Shown here: positions 26,769 to 37,385 of the stretch, in pieces
How positions within the stretch are numbered: the stretch's first letter is position 1
Layout: the number at the start of each line of letters is the position of its first letter
Source of the DNA: Oreohelix idahoensis
Lineage: Eukaryota; Mollusca; Gastropoda; Stylommatophora; Oreohelicidae
Reading direction: 5' to 3'
Assembly (NCBI GenBank): GCA_024509875.1
Contig: JAMPIV010005820.1
Span: forward strand, 223,501-287,500
DNA: 64,000 nt
Program-made: the position numbers and the translations under genes
The notes under the pieces: model-generated
Told to the model about the DNA's origin: nothing
What the model saw: the letters and a program-made list of their open reading frames with translations, nothing else
The model's database searches: none

Positions 26769-27147
26769 AAATAACACAAAGAGAAGAGGACTGGGGACAG
26801 AAATAAAAATGAAGACATTGAAAGACCTTGACCTGATGGCGTGTGATAGAACCTGGCATGTGTTTGTTGAAGGCCTGTGATCATTGGATAGCAAAAGAGT
26901 TTTGACTGATTAATTCTCTACCTGCCTGCCCGTGTGGGTACAATCTCTGTTTTTCTACGTTCTTGTGTGTTTCTGTTTTTATCTATTATACACATAATTC
27001 ACTCCTTGCTCGTCACATCAGCAACGCTATAAATTATAAAGCCGTTATGGTGTTTTCCAAAGAACCGTTGTTTTGGTGCATAACGTCTACATATGAAAAT
27101 ATAAATTAGCATACAGACAACAATGGCTGTTTAGCGCTTCACCTATG

Positions 27148-27540
27148 CCCCAATCTTGATATACAGATGTGATTCATGGACAATGACTAAAACATACAAA
27201 TGTCAGCTACAAACCTCAGAAATGAGATATCGGAGGAAGATGCTTCATGTAACAAGAGGAATGCGCAACCAGACGATTCGACATAGTCTCAAAACACAGG
27301 CCTGCAGACCCGAGTGTAACAGTCCAAGTTGTTATGATATGGCCATGTCTGTACAATGGAAGAACACTGGCTACTTCAGTAAAAATAGAAAACCAAGAGC
27401 CAGGAATCCAGACCTCCATGACGACAAAATGTTAGTTGGGGGACAACATCAGACAAATCTCTGAAGGGTAAAGGCATATACTTGAACCAGGCCAAAAGGT
27501 AGACAACTGATAGTATAGATGGCGCTCTCTATGGGTAACC
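27148..27540 (+). pseudogene. Family-B (RTE) LINE 3' fragment, old copy
   Basis: The C-terminal coding region of the element at 57195-60360 is recognisable (CAGAAATGAGATATCGGAGG, ACCAGACGATTCGACATAG, GGCCATGTCTGTACAATGG) but carries many substitutions and indels. It is 5' truncated and non-coding now. Confidence 0.75.
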
Positions 27541-27655
27541 TTTTTATGACACGGCTAGGTACACACTGGATATCGCAACGAACTTATATAGGGAAATTCC
27601 ATATAAACTAGCACAACATAAATTCTGAGATTTTTATAATTATTGTCCCGAGCAG

Positions 27656-28056
27656 TACAACCCATAAAAGCCAGATCCAAACCTCAGAAATGAGGTATTT
27701 GAGGAAGGTGGTTGAAGTAACAAGAAGAGACATGGTACGCAACCAGACGATACGTCAAGGCCTAAAATGCCACCCCTACAGACCCAAGTAGAACAGTCCC
27801 ACCTAAGATGGTTTGGCCATGTCTGCAGAATGGGAGAAGATCGGCTACCACGACAAGCATGGGAAACAAAGAGCCAAGGATCCAGACCCCGAGGACGACC
27901 CAGAGTCCGCTGGGAGGACAACATTAGACAATCTTTGAAGGACCGAGGACTAGAATGGAACCAGGCCAGGAGGAAGACAGCCGATAGAATAGTCTGGCGC
28001 TCTCTCTTCCAAACCTCTACACCTCACGGTAGAAGGGGAACGACTAAGTAGTAGTA
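27656..28056 (+). mobile_element. Young 5'-truncated family-B (RTE) LINE insertion
   Basis: It begins TACAACCCATAAAAGCCAG and ends GAACGACTAAGTAGTAGTA, flanked by GTCCCGAGCAG at 27645-27655 and 28057-28067 (11-bp target duplication). By eye it is nearly identical to 59948-60350. A 2-nt loss near 27775 shifts the frame, so the open frame 27767-28051 (QSHLRWFGHVCRMGEDRLPR ...) is only the C-terminal tail. The tail repeat is GTA rather than AAGT. Confidence 0.9.
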
Positions 28057-28261
28057 GTCCCGAGCAGAATAATTCGTTTTGGGATTTGTGCAGAAACTAC
28101 TAATACATGTAATAATGGCAGTGGGAGAGCATTTTCATTGATAACTGACGAGGGAATTATGATTTTGTCGCTAAACTAGTAAACGTACATAAAGCAGCCT
28201 CGAAATTACACGAAAGTTTTCAAGCAAGAAAGGAACGAAATGATTGGACGTTCGGAGAAAA

Positions 28262-28272
28262 ATGGATATATA
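28262..28272 (+). promoter_or_regulatory. TATA-like box upstream of LINE ORF1
   Basis: GGATATATAAAG is followed about 25 bp later by CAGTCTCAGATCTAGTC and about 110 bp later by the ORF1 ATG at 28385. Spacing suits a pol II promoter in the 5' UTR, but no transcript evidence exists. Confidence 0.35.
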
Positions 28273-28344
28273 AAGAAGCAGTCTCAGATCTAGTCCGTCA
28301 GCTCAATAGTCAGCATACAATTTTCACAACCGCACTATAACCAG

Positions 28345-28360
28345 CGTCCTTTTCAGGACG
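28345..28360 (+). other. Histone-mRNA-type stem-loop in the LINE 5' UTR
   Basis: CGTCCT-TTTC-AGGACG makes a perfect 6-bp stem and a TTTC loop, the size and loop of metazoan histone 3' stem-loops. It lies 25 bp before the ORF1 ATG. Similar hairpins follow ORF1 at 30445-30476. Confidence 0.7.
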
Positions 28361-28384
28361 TACACAGCGATCGCAATAGTCAAA

Positions 28385-29431
28385 ATGGGCCGAAATAAAC
28401 CACACGCTAAAAAGAGGAAGGTTTATACCAGCCCACCAGCGCAGAACAGCCAGGGAAATAACACAAACAACAAAGACAGACAGCCAGAAAGCAAAACTGC
28501 CCCAAGTACTCGTGCCGGGACCGAAATTTCTCCAACTCTTGACACGATGACGGAGCTAGCTGCGACGTGTATCGACACGGCTGAAAGCCGGAGTGGCCAG
28601 ACTCCTTGCGAGGAAGAGGAGAAAGCAGATGCAAGCAGTTCTGACCGTGATGATGAAGACCCAGAATATGACTACATGATGAGCGCGCTAGAGCAGATGG
28701 AACAGATGTCAGAAGAAGAAGACCAGATGAAAGCGTTAGAACCGATAAAACAGATGCTGGAAAGAAGAGAAAAAAGAAGACAGGAGTCTAAAACCAAGGG
28801 ACCACCACCACAAGTACCCGAATCGTCAGCAGAAACCCTGTCAACCACAGAGAGGCTGCACCAGACACCACCACACGATGCCGATTTGACAGCTGTGGCT
28901 GCCCCAGGGAAGCTGCTCCAAACTCAAAAGACGATAAAAACACCACTAAAGCAAGACGTCATAGTAGAGGCTCCAGTGTGCAGTAATCAGACAACTACAG
29001 AAAGTGATCAAGAGTCAACAAAACAGAACGTGAGACCGTCCTACACACCACACAATCTAACGCAGGCGGAAAGCAGAGCGCGTCACCTGCACAAACCAAG
29101 CAATACCGGTTGTCACAAGGCACTACAGGAGAGGATGGTTAAGATCCCACAGATGTCTGGAGGTGAGGTCTCACTCAGGGCCCTACCAGATGACAAAGTG
29201 ATCAGCATCCTAGAGACAATAACTGGCAGAAGAAGCATCTCTAAGGTACGGAGGCACGAAAAGGGAGTCGTGCTTTCGCTCAACAGCACGGATAAGACTG
29301 ATGACAGAACTAGAGACCGGTCCGAAAGAATTCATGCTGCCTCACCAGATAAAAGTAGTGATGGAGACCAGCAAGACAACAAAGAAGTTGGTGCTAAGAG
29401 GGGTGGATACAAGATGGTCCGCTAGCGAAGT
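28385..29431 (+). pseudogene. I-type LINE ORF1, N-terminal part
   Basis: ATG at 28385 (MGRNKPHAKKRKVYTSPP) opens a 346-codon frame. It is basic at the start, then acidic and Gln/Glu/Lys rich and low in complexity (about residues 60-150), as in LINE ORF1 proteins that bind their own RNA. Near residue 270 a folded-looking stretch appears (GEVSLRALPDDKVISILETI). The frame then drifts into a non-homologous reading. The continuation with the usual WSASEVQGCLQ-type motif lies in another frame at 29301-29504, and zinc knuckles lie in a third at 29520. At least two indels therefore separate the parts. Confidence 0.75.
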
Positions 29432-29519
29432 CCAGGGCTGCCTACAGACTGAAAACACAGGTACCCAGGTCATACAGGTCGAGAGGTTAAGGACATGGAG
29501 TTGAAAAGATACCAATCTG

Positions 29520-30362
29520 GTGGTAGTTACTATTGAAGGAGTGACAAGACCAGAAAGACTGACATTCAAAGAGACGTCAAAGAGGACAGAGGCATATATC
29601 CCCCCGGTGATACAGTGCTCCAACTGCCAGCAGTTCTCTCACACAAAGAAAACGTGCAGGAGAGATACAGTATGTCGATATTGTGCGGGTGGCCACCTAT
29701 ATCGCGACTGCCCTAAGGCGAAGGAGGACCTCAACTACAAAGCAATAAACTCAAATTGCACCTGTGCAAACTGCCTCGGAAACCACGGGGCTAGATACCG
29801 AGGCTGCCCGATGTTCCAGGAAACAAAGAGCATCTTGAAAGAAGCGGTTTCCAAAAACATCCCCTTCAAGGAGGCAAAACACAGAGTGGCGGCGGATGTT
29901 GCAGAAAAACAGCGCATGATTGATAGACGACAGGTACACAAGCTGACCGCTGAAGTCAAAGAAATGAAACTGCAGATCGTAAACAGAAGCAAGCAGGCTC
30001 CAGAAGAACCAACCGACAGCAGTGAAGACGTAATAGATCTACAGAACGTCAGAGATATGATGGAAGAAATGAAAAGAATACAGCAACAGATAGAAGCAGA
30101 TGTCAAGAAGCTGACGGAGCTGAAAGAAGAAAATGCAGAAATACTCAAAAGAATCGAGACAGAACGAAGAGCCATTGAGGTCATTACACCAAACAACACG
30201 CAAGAAACTAACACGAACAACCAAACAGAAGAAGAAATCATCGAGGAAAGACTACTCCCAGCAATCATAGAAAAAGCACTATTACAGATACAGGATAAGA
30301 AGAAGACACAAGAAGCAGAAACGAGGAGGACAAAAACTCACAAAACCAAACAAGCCAGATAG
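29520..30362 (+). CDS. I-type LINE ORF1, zinc-knuckle (gag-like) part
   Basis: Three zinc knuckles stand in order: CSNCQQFSHTKKTC (CX2CX4HX4C), CRYCAGGHLYRDC (CX2CX3HX4C) and CANCLGNHGARYRGC (CX2CX3HX6C), about residues 38-100. This trio, followed by a basic/acidic coiled-coil-like tail (MEEMKRIQQQIEADVKKLTE), is typical of ORF1 in Jockey/I-group LINEs and binds element RNA in the RNP. The frame probably continues the 28385 ORF after indels, since the annotated M is preceded by coding-like sequence. Stop at 30360. No intact ORF2 follows. Confidence 0.78.
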   Translation: MVVTIEGVTRPERLTFKETSKRTEAYIPPVIQCSNCQQFSHTKKTCRRDTVCRYCAGGHLYRDCPKAKEDLNYKAINSNCTCANCLGNHGARYRGCPMFQETKSILKEAVSKNIPFKEAKHRVAADVAEKQRMIDRRQVHKLTAEVKEMKLQIVNRSKQAPEEPTDSSEDVIDLQNVRDMMEEMKRIQQQIEADVKKLTELKEENAEILKRIETERRAIEVITPNNTQETNTNNQTEEEIIEERLLPAIIEKALLQIQDKKKTQEAETRRTKTHKTKQAR

Positions 30363-30444
30363 GGAGGCAGCAAATGAACACCATGAACACGCCACGACAC
30401 CACGAACGGACAAGAGCAAGGAGGTATCCTGACAGGCAGCTAGT

Positions 30445-30476
30445 GGTCCTTTTTAGGACCAGTCCTTTTCAGGACT
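30445..30476 (+). other. Tandem histone-mRNA-type stem-loops after ORF1
   Basis: Two adjacent 16-nt hairpins with no spacer: GGTCCT-TTTT-AGGACC (30445-30460) and AGTCCT-TTTC-AGGACT (30461-30476). The first fits the histone stem-loop consensus GG-YYY-T-N4-A-RRR-CC. A purine motif GAAGAAAGAAA follows at about 30494, similar in type and distance to the histone downstream element. Confidence 0.7.
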
Positions 30477-30512
30477 AACAACAGGCTAGCACCGAAGAAA
30501 GAAACACACAAT

Positions 30513-30552
30513 ATACCCCAATTATAACCAACTTCCAGGTTGAACAGGGTAT
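30513..30552 (+). other. TATAAC stem-loop element, copy 2
   Basis: The outer stem ATACCC/GGGTAT (30513-30518, 30547-30552) encloses an inner stem AACC/GGTT (30526-30529, 30538-30541). Conserved TATAAC and GTTGAACA lie at the junctions. Confidence 0.6.
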
Positions 30553-30679
30553 TACAGCAACATAGTAGACGAAAACAACAACAACAACCTAGTCCGTAAT
30601 CGATGGGGGGCCAGCAACAAAATAATGCTTATGTTCTGTAAGTCATACATCAGGGGGATATTAGATTAGCTAACATAAT

Positions 30680-32000
30680 CTATGACTCAGCTTCAGCTTT
30701 TAACAAAGCAAAACTGGACAGAATTCAATTTGCAGCCATGAGAACCATTACAGGTGCATTCAAATCAACACCAGTAGAAGCACTAGAAGTAGCTCTTGGC
30801 ATACCGCCCCTTGGTCTAAGACGGAAAGAACTAAGATTAAATTATTGGAGCAAAATAGCACAAGAAGTGATCCACCCAGCACATAAAGCATTTGTCAAAA
30901 ATCAACCAAGTGTATGGGATGTCCCTTAAATACAGAAATATATCCAACAAGGTGGAGAACACTATAGAAAATCTAATATAGTTCAAAAAACTATCAAATA
31001 AAATCAATAATAGTAATAAATATATAAGCACAATACCACCCTGGGAACTAAAAACACCAATCATAGACAACACACTCACGAAATAGATTAAACAAAACAT
31101 AGAACATAAAGAAGCCAAAAGGATAACAAGAAAGTTCATAAATCAACTAATAAAACAAATTCTGGCCGACTACACTGATGGATCCAAGGGTGATAGTGGA
31201 CAACTAAGTGCATGAGTAGCAATACCACAGTGGGTAATTAAAAAAAGTTACAGTGTAACTGAAGGGGCTTTGATTTTTACCGCAGAAATGGTAGCAATTA
31301 TAATAAGTTTAGAAATAATCGAAGATAATCAGCCAGAAGCAGTTACGATATTTACAGACTCACTATCATCACTACAAGCACTAGAACATACAAGAACATG
31401 CAGCGGCCAGACATAAAGGAAGAAATTCTTGCAGTTAGTACATCATTATGGAACAGAGGATGCATTGTGAGGCTAGTTTGGGTTGCAGCACATATAGGTA
31501 TAGCTGGTAATGAGACTGCAAAATATGGAAGACTACGTAAAAACAATATAAGAGCAGGACTTGAAAAATCATAGATTAAGAGCCAAATGAAGCTAACCAT
31601 AAACGAGGAATGAAAAACACCATGGAAGGACAGTAGTAAAGGCAGACACGCTTTCAAACTTCTGAAAGAACCAACAAGGACGTGCCAGGTCAGAGAAGAA
31701 CTAAAGGTACTCTCGAATAAAAAGCTGTGGCGTCTCCGTCTCGGTGCAACGTACTTTATGATAGAGGAACTACACTGCCAAGAATGTCAGTAAGAAAATG
31801 ACATAGAACACTACCTGATCCACTGCAAAAAAAAGTACGAGCAACAGAGGCTAGAATTAAAAACATACATTAGAAATCACAATATAGACATAACAGGTGA
31901 TAAGGTTTTAAGTATAGATGCCCCAGGAGATGCCCAATCAATACTTAAACGATATATACAAAAAACAAAGGAAAACATATAAGGTTAATAACAGTGAACA
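30680..32000 (+). pseudogene. I-type LINE ORF2 remnant (post-RT region, RNase H, Cys/His tail)
   Basis: The frame 30738-30929 (MRTITGAFKSTPVEALEVAL, IPPLGLRRKELRLNY) is the segment after the RT. Then come RNase H motifs in broken frames: YTDGSKGDSG (31169), FTAEMVAIIISLEI, IFTDSLSSLQAL and VAAHIGIAGNETAKYG. A Cys/His region (CQECQ...DIEHYLIHCKKKYEQQ) follows. RNase H degrades the RNA of the RNA/DNA hybrid in I-type elements. Stops and frame changes are frequent. The endonuclease and RT domains that should lie between 30560 and 30680 are missing, so a large internal deletion is likely. From 32000 to 32260 is A-rich sequence. Confidence 0.75.
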
Positions 32001-32367
32001 TATTAGTAATAATAATAACAATAATAATACTTCAAAAAAGAAATTCAACCAAATAGAAATTAAACAACAAAATCTAACAAACCATTAAAGAAAAAAATTA
32101 TTGACTACTCATAGTGTAAAAAAGACAAAGAAGTTAAAAAAAAAAAAAAACTAGGCTTAAAAAGAAGAAATACTAATATAAATTAAACCATAAACTGCAA
32201 AAGACAATAGTTAGCTAAAAACAAAACTAAAAATAAACTTACTTTAAATACCCTAATTGACAATTATTCCTTCTCTCCACTTTGTTGGTGTTGTCTCAGT
32301 TTCCCAGACTTATGCAAATAGTGGTTCTAATAGTTCTGCTGCTAGTTCAGGGTCTGCCTTGAATAAC

Positions 32368-32592
32368 TTAGCATTTAAAGTTATCGTGGCCAGGAACTTT
32401 TCCATTCTTTAACCCTTTGATTGCCGAGATGATTTCTTCTTTTCGTGGAATGTCTGTATTAACATCTAGATCATTTTTAGCCTCAGGAACATTCAACTGG
32501 TTCACTGGTGGTTCCTTGTTCAGAGTTTCTCTGAAGTGCTCTGCCCGTCTTATTTCCAGCCCCTGTGCTGTGTGACAGTACTTGATGGCCAA
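32368..32592 (-). pseudogene. LINE RT-upstream fragment
   Basis: The minus frame reads AEHFRETLNKEPPVNQLNVP, then EEIISAIKGLKNGKVPGHDNF, the conserved entry to the RT domain in many endonuclease-bearing LINEs. No other part of this element is adjacent, so it is an isolated relic. Confidence 0.7.
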
Positions 32593-32649
32593 GTCATCTA
32601 GTTCCTACACTCGCTGTCGCAAGAGATGTTTTCTTTCTAGATGATTTAT

Positions 32650-32940
32650 CTTCAACCCAGGTTTCTTAATTCTCATGTGTGGTGAAGACTTTCAACTTTA
32701 GTAACACTATTTACTTTTATTACTCAATACCAGCAACACTGTTTGTCGTATGTAAGGCAAGCAATGCTGTTTTCCTTTTACAATGTACTGGCATTACTGT
32801 TTTCATATGCACAGCATGCAAATTCTGTTTTTGGCAGTAGTATTTATCACATACAAGGCAATACTGTTTTCTGTATGTCCGTGCAGTACTGTTTATCATA
32901 TGCCAGGCAAACAATACTGGTTTCTGTAAAATACTAGGCA
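32650..32940. repeat. Degenerate tandem repeat, ~45 bp unit
   Basis: The motif GCAATACTGTTTTCTGTATG recurs with variation about every 40-50 bp (near 32760, 32805, 32865, 32910). ORFs on both strands are by-products. Confidence 0.6.
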
Positions 32941-34080
32941 TGATAATCACTCAGAGAATTTCAAAAGCAGTTGACCATAAACTGAGAAAAGAACAAGCTG
33001 GTTTTAGAAAGAACAGAAAAAATACTGAGGGCCTATGGAATTCTCAGCTGCATTGTTTCCATTACAAAAAGCCTCTAACTTTACATGCAGTGTAGGATTG
33101 AGTAACCTGACTTTCGAAGTGAAAACTGGAGTACGACAGGGATGCCCCTTATCAACAACGTTATTTTTGACAGCCATCGACTGATTGATGCGCCAGACAA
33201 CAGTCCAAGAGGAATTAAATGAACAACGTGTTCTACACTGAAAGACCTAGAACATGTAGATGACACTGCACTACTCGCACATCTACATCAACACAACCAA
33301 GAAAAAAACCGACAGACTGAATAAGTATAGCCAGCAGGTTGATCTGAACATTAATCTGAAGAAGATAGATGTCATGACACTCAATGTAGGCAATCCTGAG
33401 CCAATAACAATAAGGAACCAGAAGTTAGAACAGACAGACACATTTACTTCCTAGGATGCATAGTAACACCAGGCGGCGGAACAAGCAAAGACATTAACAA
33501 CAGAATGAATAAAGCGAGAACAGCCTTTGCTGGGTCTCAGCAACATCTGGAGGTCTTCCCAGTACAGCACTAACACCAGATTAAGATTAAATGAGAGCTG
33601 TGTACTTTCTGTGCTTCTCTGTGGTGCGGAATACTGGAGAGTAACAGTGAAGGAAATGTCGAAATTGTCCTCTTTCCACACAATCTGCCTAAGGAAAATT
33701 CTCCTAATCTTTTGGTCGAATATCATCACCAACCAAGAACTACTCATTCGGAGTAACCAGGAGGACATGCACACCATCACAGCTGGCAGACGCTGGAGTT
33801 GGGTTTGCCACGTCCTCAGAAGGGACTCTGATACCATTACAAGAACAGCTATACTATGGAACCCCGAAGGAAAGTGAAAGCGAGGCCGACCAAAAACAAC
33901 CTGGCTCAGAACTGTGGAAGCCCAGATGCAAAGAATGAACCAGAGATTGGGCACTCTACGAAGGATGGCCGCCGACCGAACAAAGTGGAATCAATTTGTT
34001 GCTGCCCTACAAGACGCCACAAGGCGTGATGGTCACTGACTGCTTTGACGGTCGGCGGCTATGGATCAAAGAAATAGAAG
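32940..34080 (+). pseudogene. Decayed LINE (family D), RT core to 3' end
   Basis: RT motifs survive in shifted frames: KLRKEQAGFRKNR (33000), KTGVRQGCPLSTTLFLTAID (33124), a degraded FADD box (33260), and GCIVTPGGGTSKDINNR-like sequence near 33460. The 116-codon frame 33527-33877 is part of the C-terminal region. The 3' end (GGATGGCCGCCGACCGAACA ... TTTGACGGTCGGCGGC) recurs at 55667-55880 and 56150-56452 in reverse and at 62775-62970. Many stops make it a fossil. Confidence 0.75.
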
Positions 34081-34086
34081 AAGAAA

Positions 34087-34124
34087 TACCCTAATTATAA
34101 CTAAATCTTAGTTTGAACAGGGTA
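34087..34124 (+). other. TATAAC stem-loop element, copy 3
   Basis: TACCCT (34087-34092) pairs with AGGGTA (34119-34124), and AACTAA (34099-34104) pairs with TTAGTT (34108-34113). The inner stem differs from copy 2 but keeps pairing. Confidence 0.6.
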
Positions 34125-34298
34125 GACCAAAATGGTGGGAGAGCAGAGGCAATAATGGTCAGCTGTTAAGTGCCCTCTCACCTTCCTCATCACCTTTTAA
34201 AACAAAGCAAAACATAGCCCGTACTATAACTAATAAAATCGCGTTGGCGTTAGCTGGCGAGTCCTTTTTTGGCTTTAGGCTAGCAGATAGATATTGTT

Positions 34299-34314
34299 AG
34301 TCCTTTTCAGGACT
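34299..34314 (+). other. Histone-mRNA-type stem-loop
   Basis: AGTCCT-TTTC-AGGACT, identical to 30461-30476. It lies between two TATAAC stem-loop elements (34087 and 34379) and 12 kb from no histone gene that I can see. Confidence 0.65.
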
Positions 34315-34378
34315 CAGTATCTATCAATGCTGATCGGATTAGCAGTGAACGGAGTTCCCTTATTTTTGGATGGTAAGT

Positions 34379-34416
34379 GCGCTCTGATATAACCAAATAG
34401 GTTGAAAGGAATGCGC
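34379..34416 (+). other. TATAAC stem-loop element, copy 4
   Basis: The outer stem GCGC/GCGC (34379-34382, 34413-34416) replaces ATACCC/GGGTAT. The inner stem AACC/GGTT (34391-34394, 34400-34403) and the TATAACC/GGTTGAA core are kept. An A-rich AAT tail follows to about 34460. From 34460 to 35385 I see nothing assignable. Confidence 0.5.
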
Positions 34417-35387
34417 CTCGACACAAGAAGGCAAAAAATAATAATAAAAATAGAAACATAATCCGCACTCCCTGAAATCAATTCAAGATCTGCTAGAGCT
34501 GAGAGTTATCGAGACGTCTGCTTCTTATTGTTAGAAGTAATTAGCCTCAACACGATCAGATAACTGAAGACAAGTCATAACTAACCTCCATTATGAGCGC
34601 TTGTTAAATCGAAGTTCCAAACCCAGCCACAAAGTCGGTAGTACGACTGTTCTGAGGGTTCAAACTGGTGGTGAGAAGCGTGACACAATTTTTTCTTGAA
34701 AATCGTGCACTGTTAATAGTGGACAAAAACTGTCAGTCACCTGGCAAAAGCATAGTGTCTTCAATGTCCAGATGTAACGACCGAAGGAAGTCAACTACAG
34801 CCACCTGCCACGCAAGTTAAGTTCAGCTCACAGAGAAAACACAAACCAAGGCGTCAACACCATATAGTGATGACAAGGACTAACCGTGACATTATATTGT
34901 TTCTGTAAAATGTTTGTGTGTGTAACAAACACTTAAATATCAAATCTATTTATTATATATTAGTAATCATTTACATGCACTGCTTTATTTTATAACTGCC
35001 ATTATTGAATCTCTCAACTTTCCAGTTATAATTTTGTTGTAATAATTTAGCTTTGTAGAAATAAATAGGACCTGAAATCACATACTAATATAACACCCTT
35101 GGAGTATAGGAAAGGTCAAGCAAGAAGTTGACTTACTTATCAGTTCTCTTCTACAGCTAGCATCTGAGCTGTGCAGTTATCTACGTGACTTGTCTTGTGC
35201 CACCACTATCTCTAGTTCATCAGTTCTATTCTCCATTTCTGGGAACCACGTTTCTATCCAACCTCCGTCCAGCAGCGACAGGCACCACGGGGGTCCTAGC
35301 ACGTGCTAATTTGAGACCCTTGTTCTCCACCTCGTTTCACATGACCACGTGTTCTGACAGGTTCTTGAAAAGGGTATTACAGAGAGT

Positions 35388-35626
<239 letters not shown>

Positions 35627-35770
35627 TGCATACGTTATGCATAAAAAAGGCATCGTCCTTTGCTTTCCGAGCCTGTCATACACAAAACAAGATAATCCTA
35701 AACTACCATTTTGATGTATCTGGCCCGTTTCTCTCTTTTGTGTTAATGTATTTATTTAGAACTCTCTTGG

Positions 35771-36124
35771 GGAGCCGCGCTAGCGTAGTGGTTACCACAC
35801 CTCTCTGGCGACCGGGTGATCCACGATCAAACCCGGGCGACGGCATTTGAGAATTTTTCATCGACCGGGATTTGGACTGGATTAACTCGAGACCTGGCGA
35901 GGACATTTGAAGAAATGTCGTCGACCAGGGACTGGCGGCTCCTGAGCCGACCCAGCTCTAATGGGTACCTCTGAAATCGGCGAGTATCTGCATGAATGGC
36001 GAGGGACACCTGTCTCTGTACAAGAAGAAAGGAATATTCACGTAAAATCAATGTCAGGTTAGACATTAATAATAACCTGAGATTTCGCCTCGAGTATTAG
36101 CGGGCGTACCAAAAAAAAAAAAAA
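35771..36124 (+). repeat. tRNA-derived SINE (family 1) with 13-bp target duplication
   Basis: The head GGAGCCGCGCTAGCGTAGTG holds an A box (TAGCGTAGTGG) and a B box (GATCAAACC). The unrelated body runs to an A15-16 tail at about 36110-36124. The direct repeat AGAACTCTCTTGG flanks it at 35758-35770 and 36125-36137. Pol III promoter, poly-A tail and long target duplication together define a LINE-mobilised SINE. It appears full length and fairly young. Confidence 0.93.
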
Positions 36125-36177
36125 AGAACTCTCTTGGCATGTGTTATAATTAATCAATTTATCTGTTCTAGTTCTGT

Positions 36178-36560
36178 ATGTCATGTTATCGTTACGTCTT
36201 TCATCTCTTTGTTATGTCTGTCATCTCGCCGTTATGCGGGCACGTCATCGTTATGTCTGTCATGTCGTCTATAATAAAATCGTGTAGCGCTATCTCTCTC
36301 TTCTCATCTCTCTCTTCTCATCGTTTATGTCTGTCATGTCGTTGTTATGTCTATCATGTTGTTGTTATGTCTATGATGTCGTTGTTATGTCTATCATGTC
36401 GTTGTTATGTCTATCACGTCGTTGTTATTACGTCTCTCATGTCATCGTTATGTCTGTCATGTCATTGTTATGTCTGTCATGTCGTTGTTATGTATGTCGT
36501 GTCATCGTTATTTCTGCATTTCGTCGTTATGTCTGTCGTGTCAATGTCATTATGTCTGTT
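36178..36560. repeat. ~20-21-bp minisatellite (GTTATGTCTGTCATGTCGTC type)
   Basis: At least a dozen imperfect tandem units. The Cys/Met-rich ORFs across it come from the repeat. From 36561 to 37385 I find no supportable gene. Confidence 0.85.
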
Positions 36561-37385
36561 AATTCGTTATCTCTCTTGTCGTCATTAAGTGGGCACATAC
36601 CATATATTCTAGAATTTTATTTCAAGTATTTTTCAAATATTCGTCCACCGTTCCAAGAATTCTAAAGGCTTGTTTGGTTGCCTTAATATTCATAACTAAT
36701 ATAAAATTGTTTACATTATTTCTCATTATGTGGCGTGACCGCCATGGTAACATGTATACTTGTTTCCGGAGTTCTCAAGAAGAGTTCTATGTTAGGATTC
36801 ACTTAAGAGCTTGCCAAGTTACAGAAATTAGCGACAACGAAGGCAATTTTTTTCGGCGCCTGGCGTAATTTCCCGCGTTTAGGATAAATGTTCTTCCAGT
36901 TTCAATGTCTGTGAATGTCTGTCAACGCCTCTTGCGTATAGTCCCACATTTTCTTTCATTCAGTCGCTTTCTCTTAATTAGATACCTGCAGCGTAGACAC
37001 GTAAATAAAAAATACCAATTTTGGCATTGACAGGTTTGTATCCTTCAATTTTGAAGGTCGAAATATGGGACGTGAGATGTGAAAATGGACACGTCCCTTG
37101 AGAATCTCTGTTCTCTTTGTGACCGAAAGTTTACTCCCTACTCATTCCTCGCTAAATCATCTTCCAAACATTCCTATAATGTCATCTGTGCACCACAACT
37201 TGTTAGTAAGACAAAGAGGATCACTATTAAAGACATTTCCTACATTAACTTGAGACAGATCTGACTGACATTAACTTGAGACAGATCTGACTGACATTAC
37301 GACATTTCGGCCCTATGTGTCCGTTGAGCATTTACTTGTAAATCCAGGAAAATGTGTATTTTTCAGGACGAACCAAGTGTCAGAA

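Noticed and set aside
28345..34314. Presence of a real histone gene next to the histone-type hairpins
   Set aside because: No histone coding sequence is recognisable on either strand; the upstream ORF is a LINE ORF1 with zinc knuckles.
34383..34409. Hammerhead ribozyme suggested by CTGATA ... GGTTGAAA
   Set aside because: The CTGATGA core is not matched and no valid third stem with a cleavage site was found.
35771..35850. Functional tRNA gene
   Set aside because: A and B boxes are present, but the segment is the head of a SINE with poly-A tail and 13-bp target duplication.
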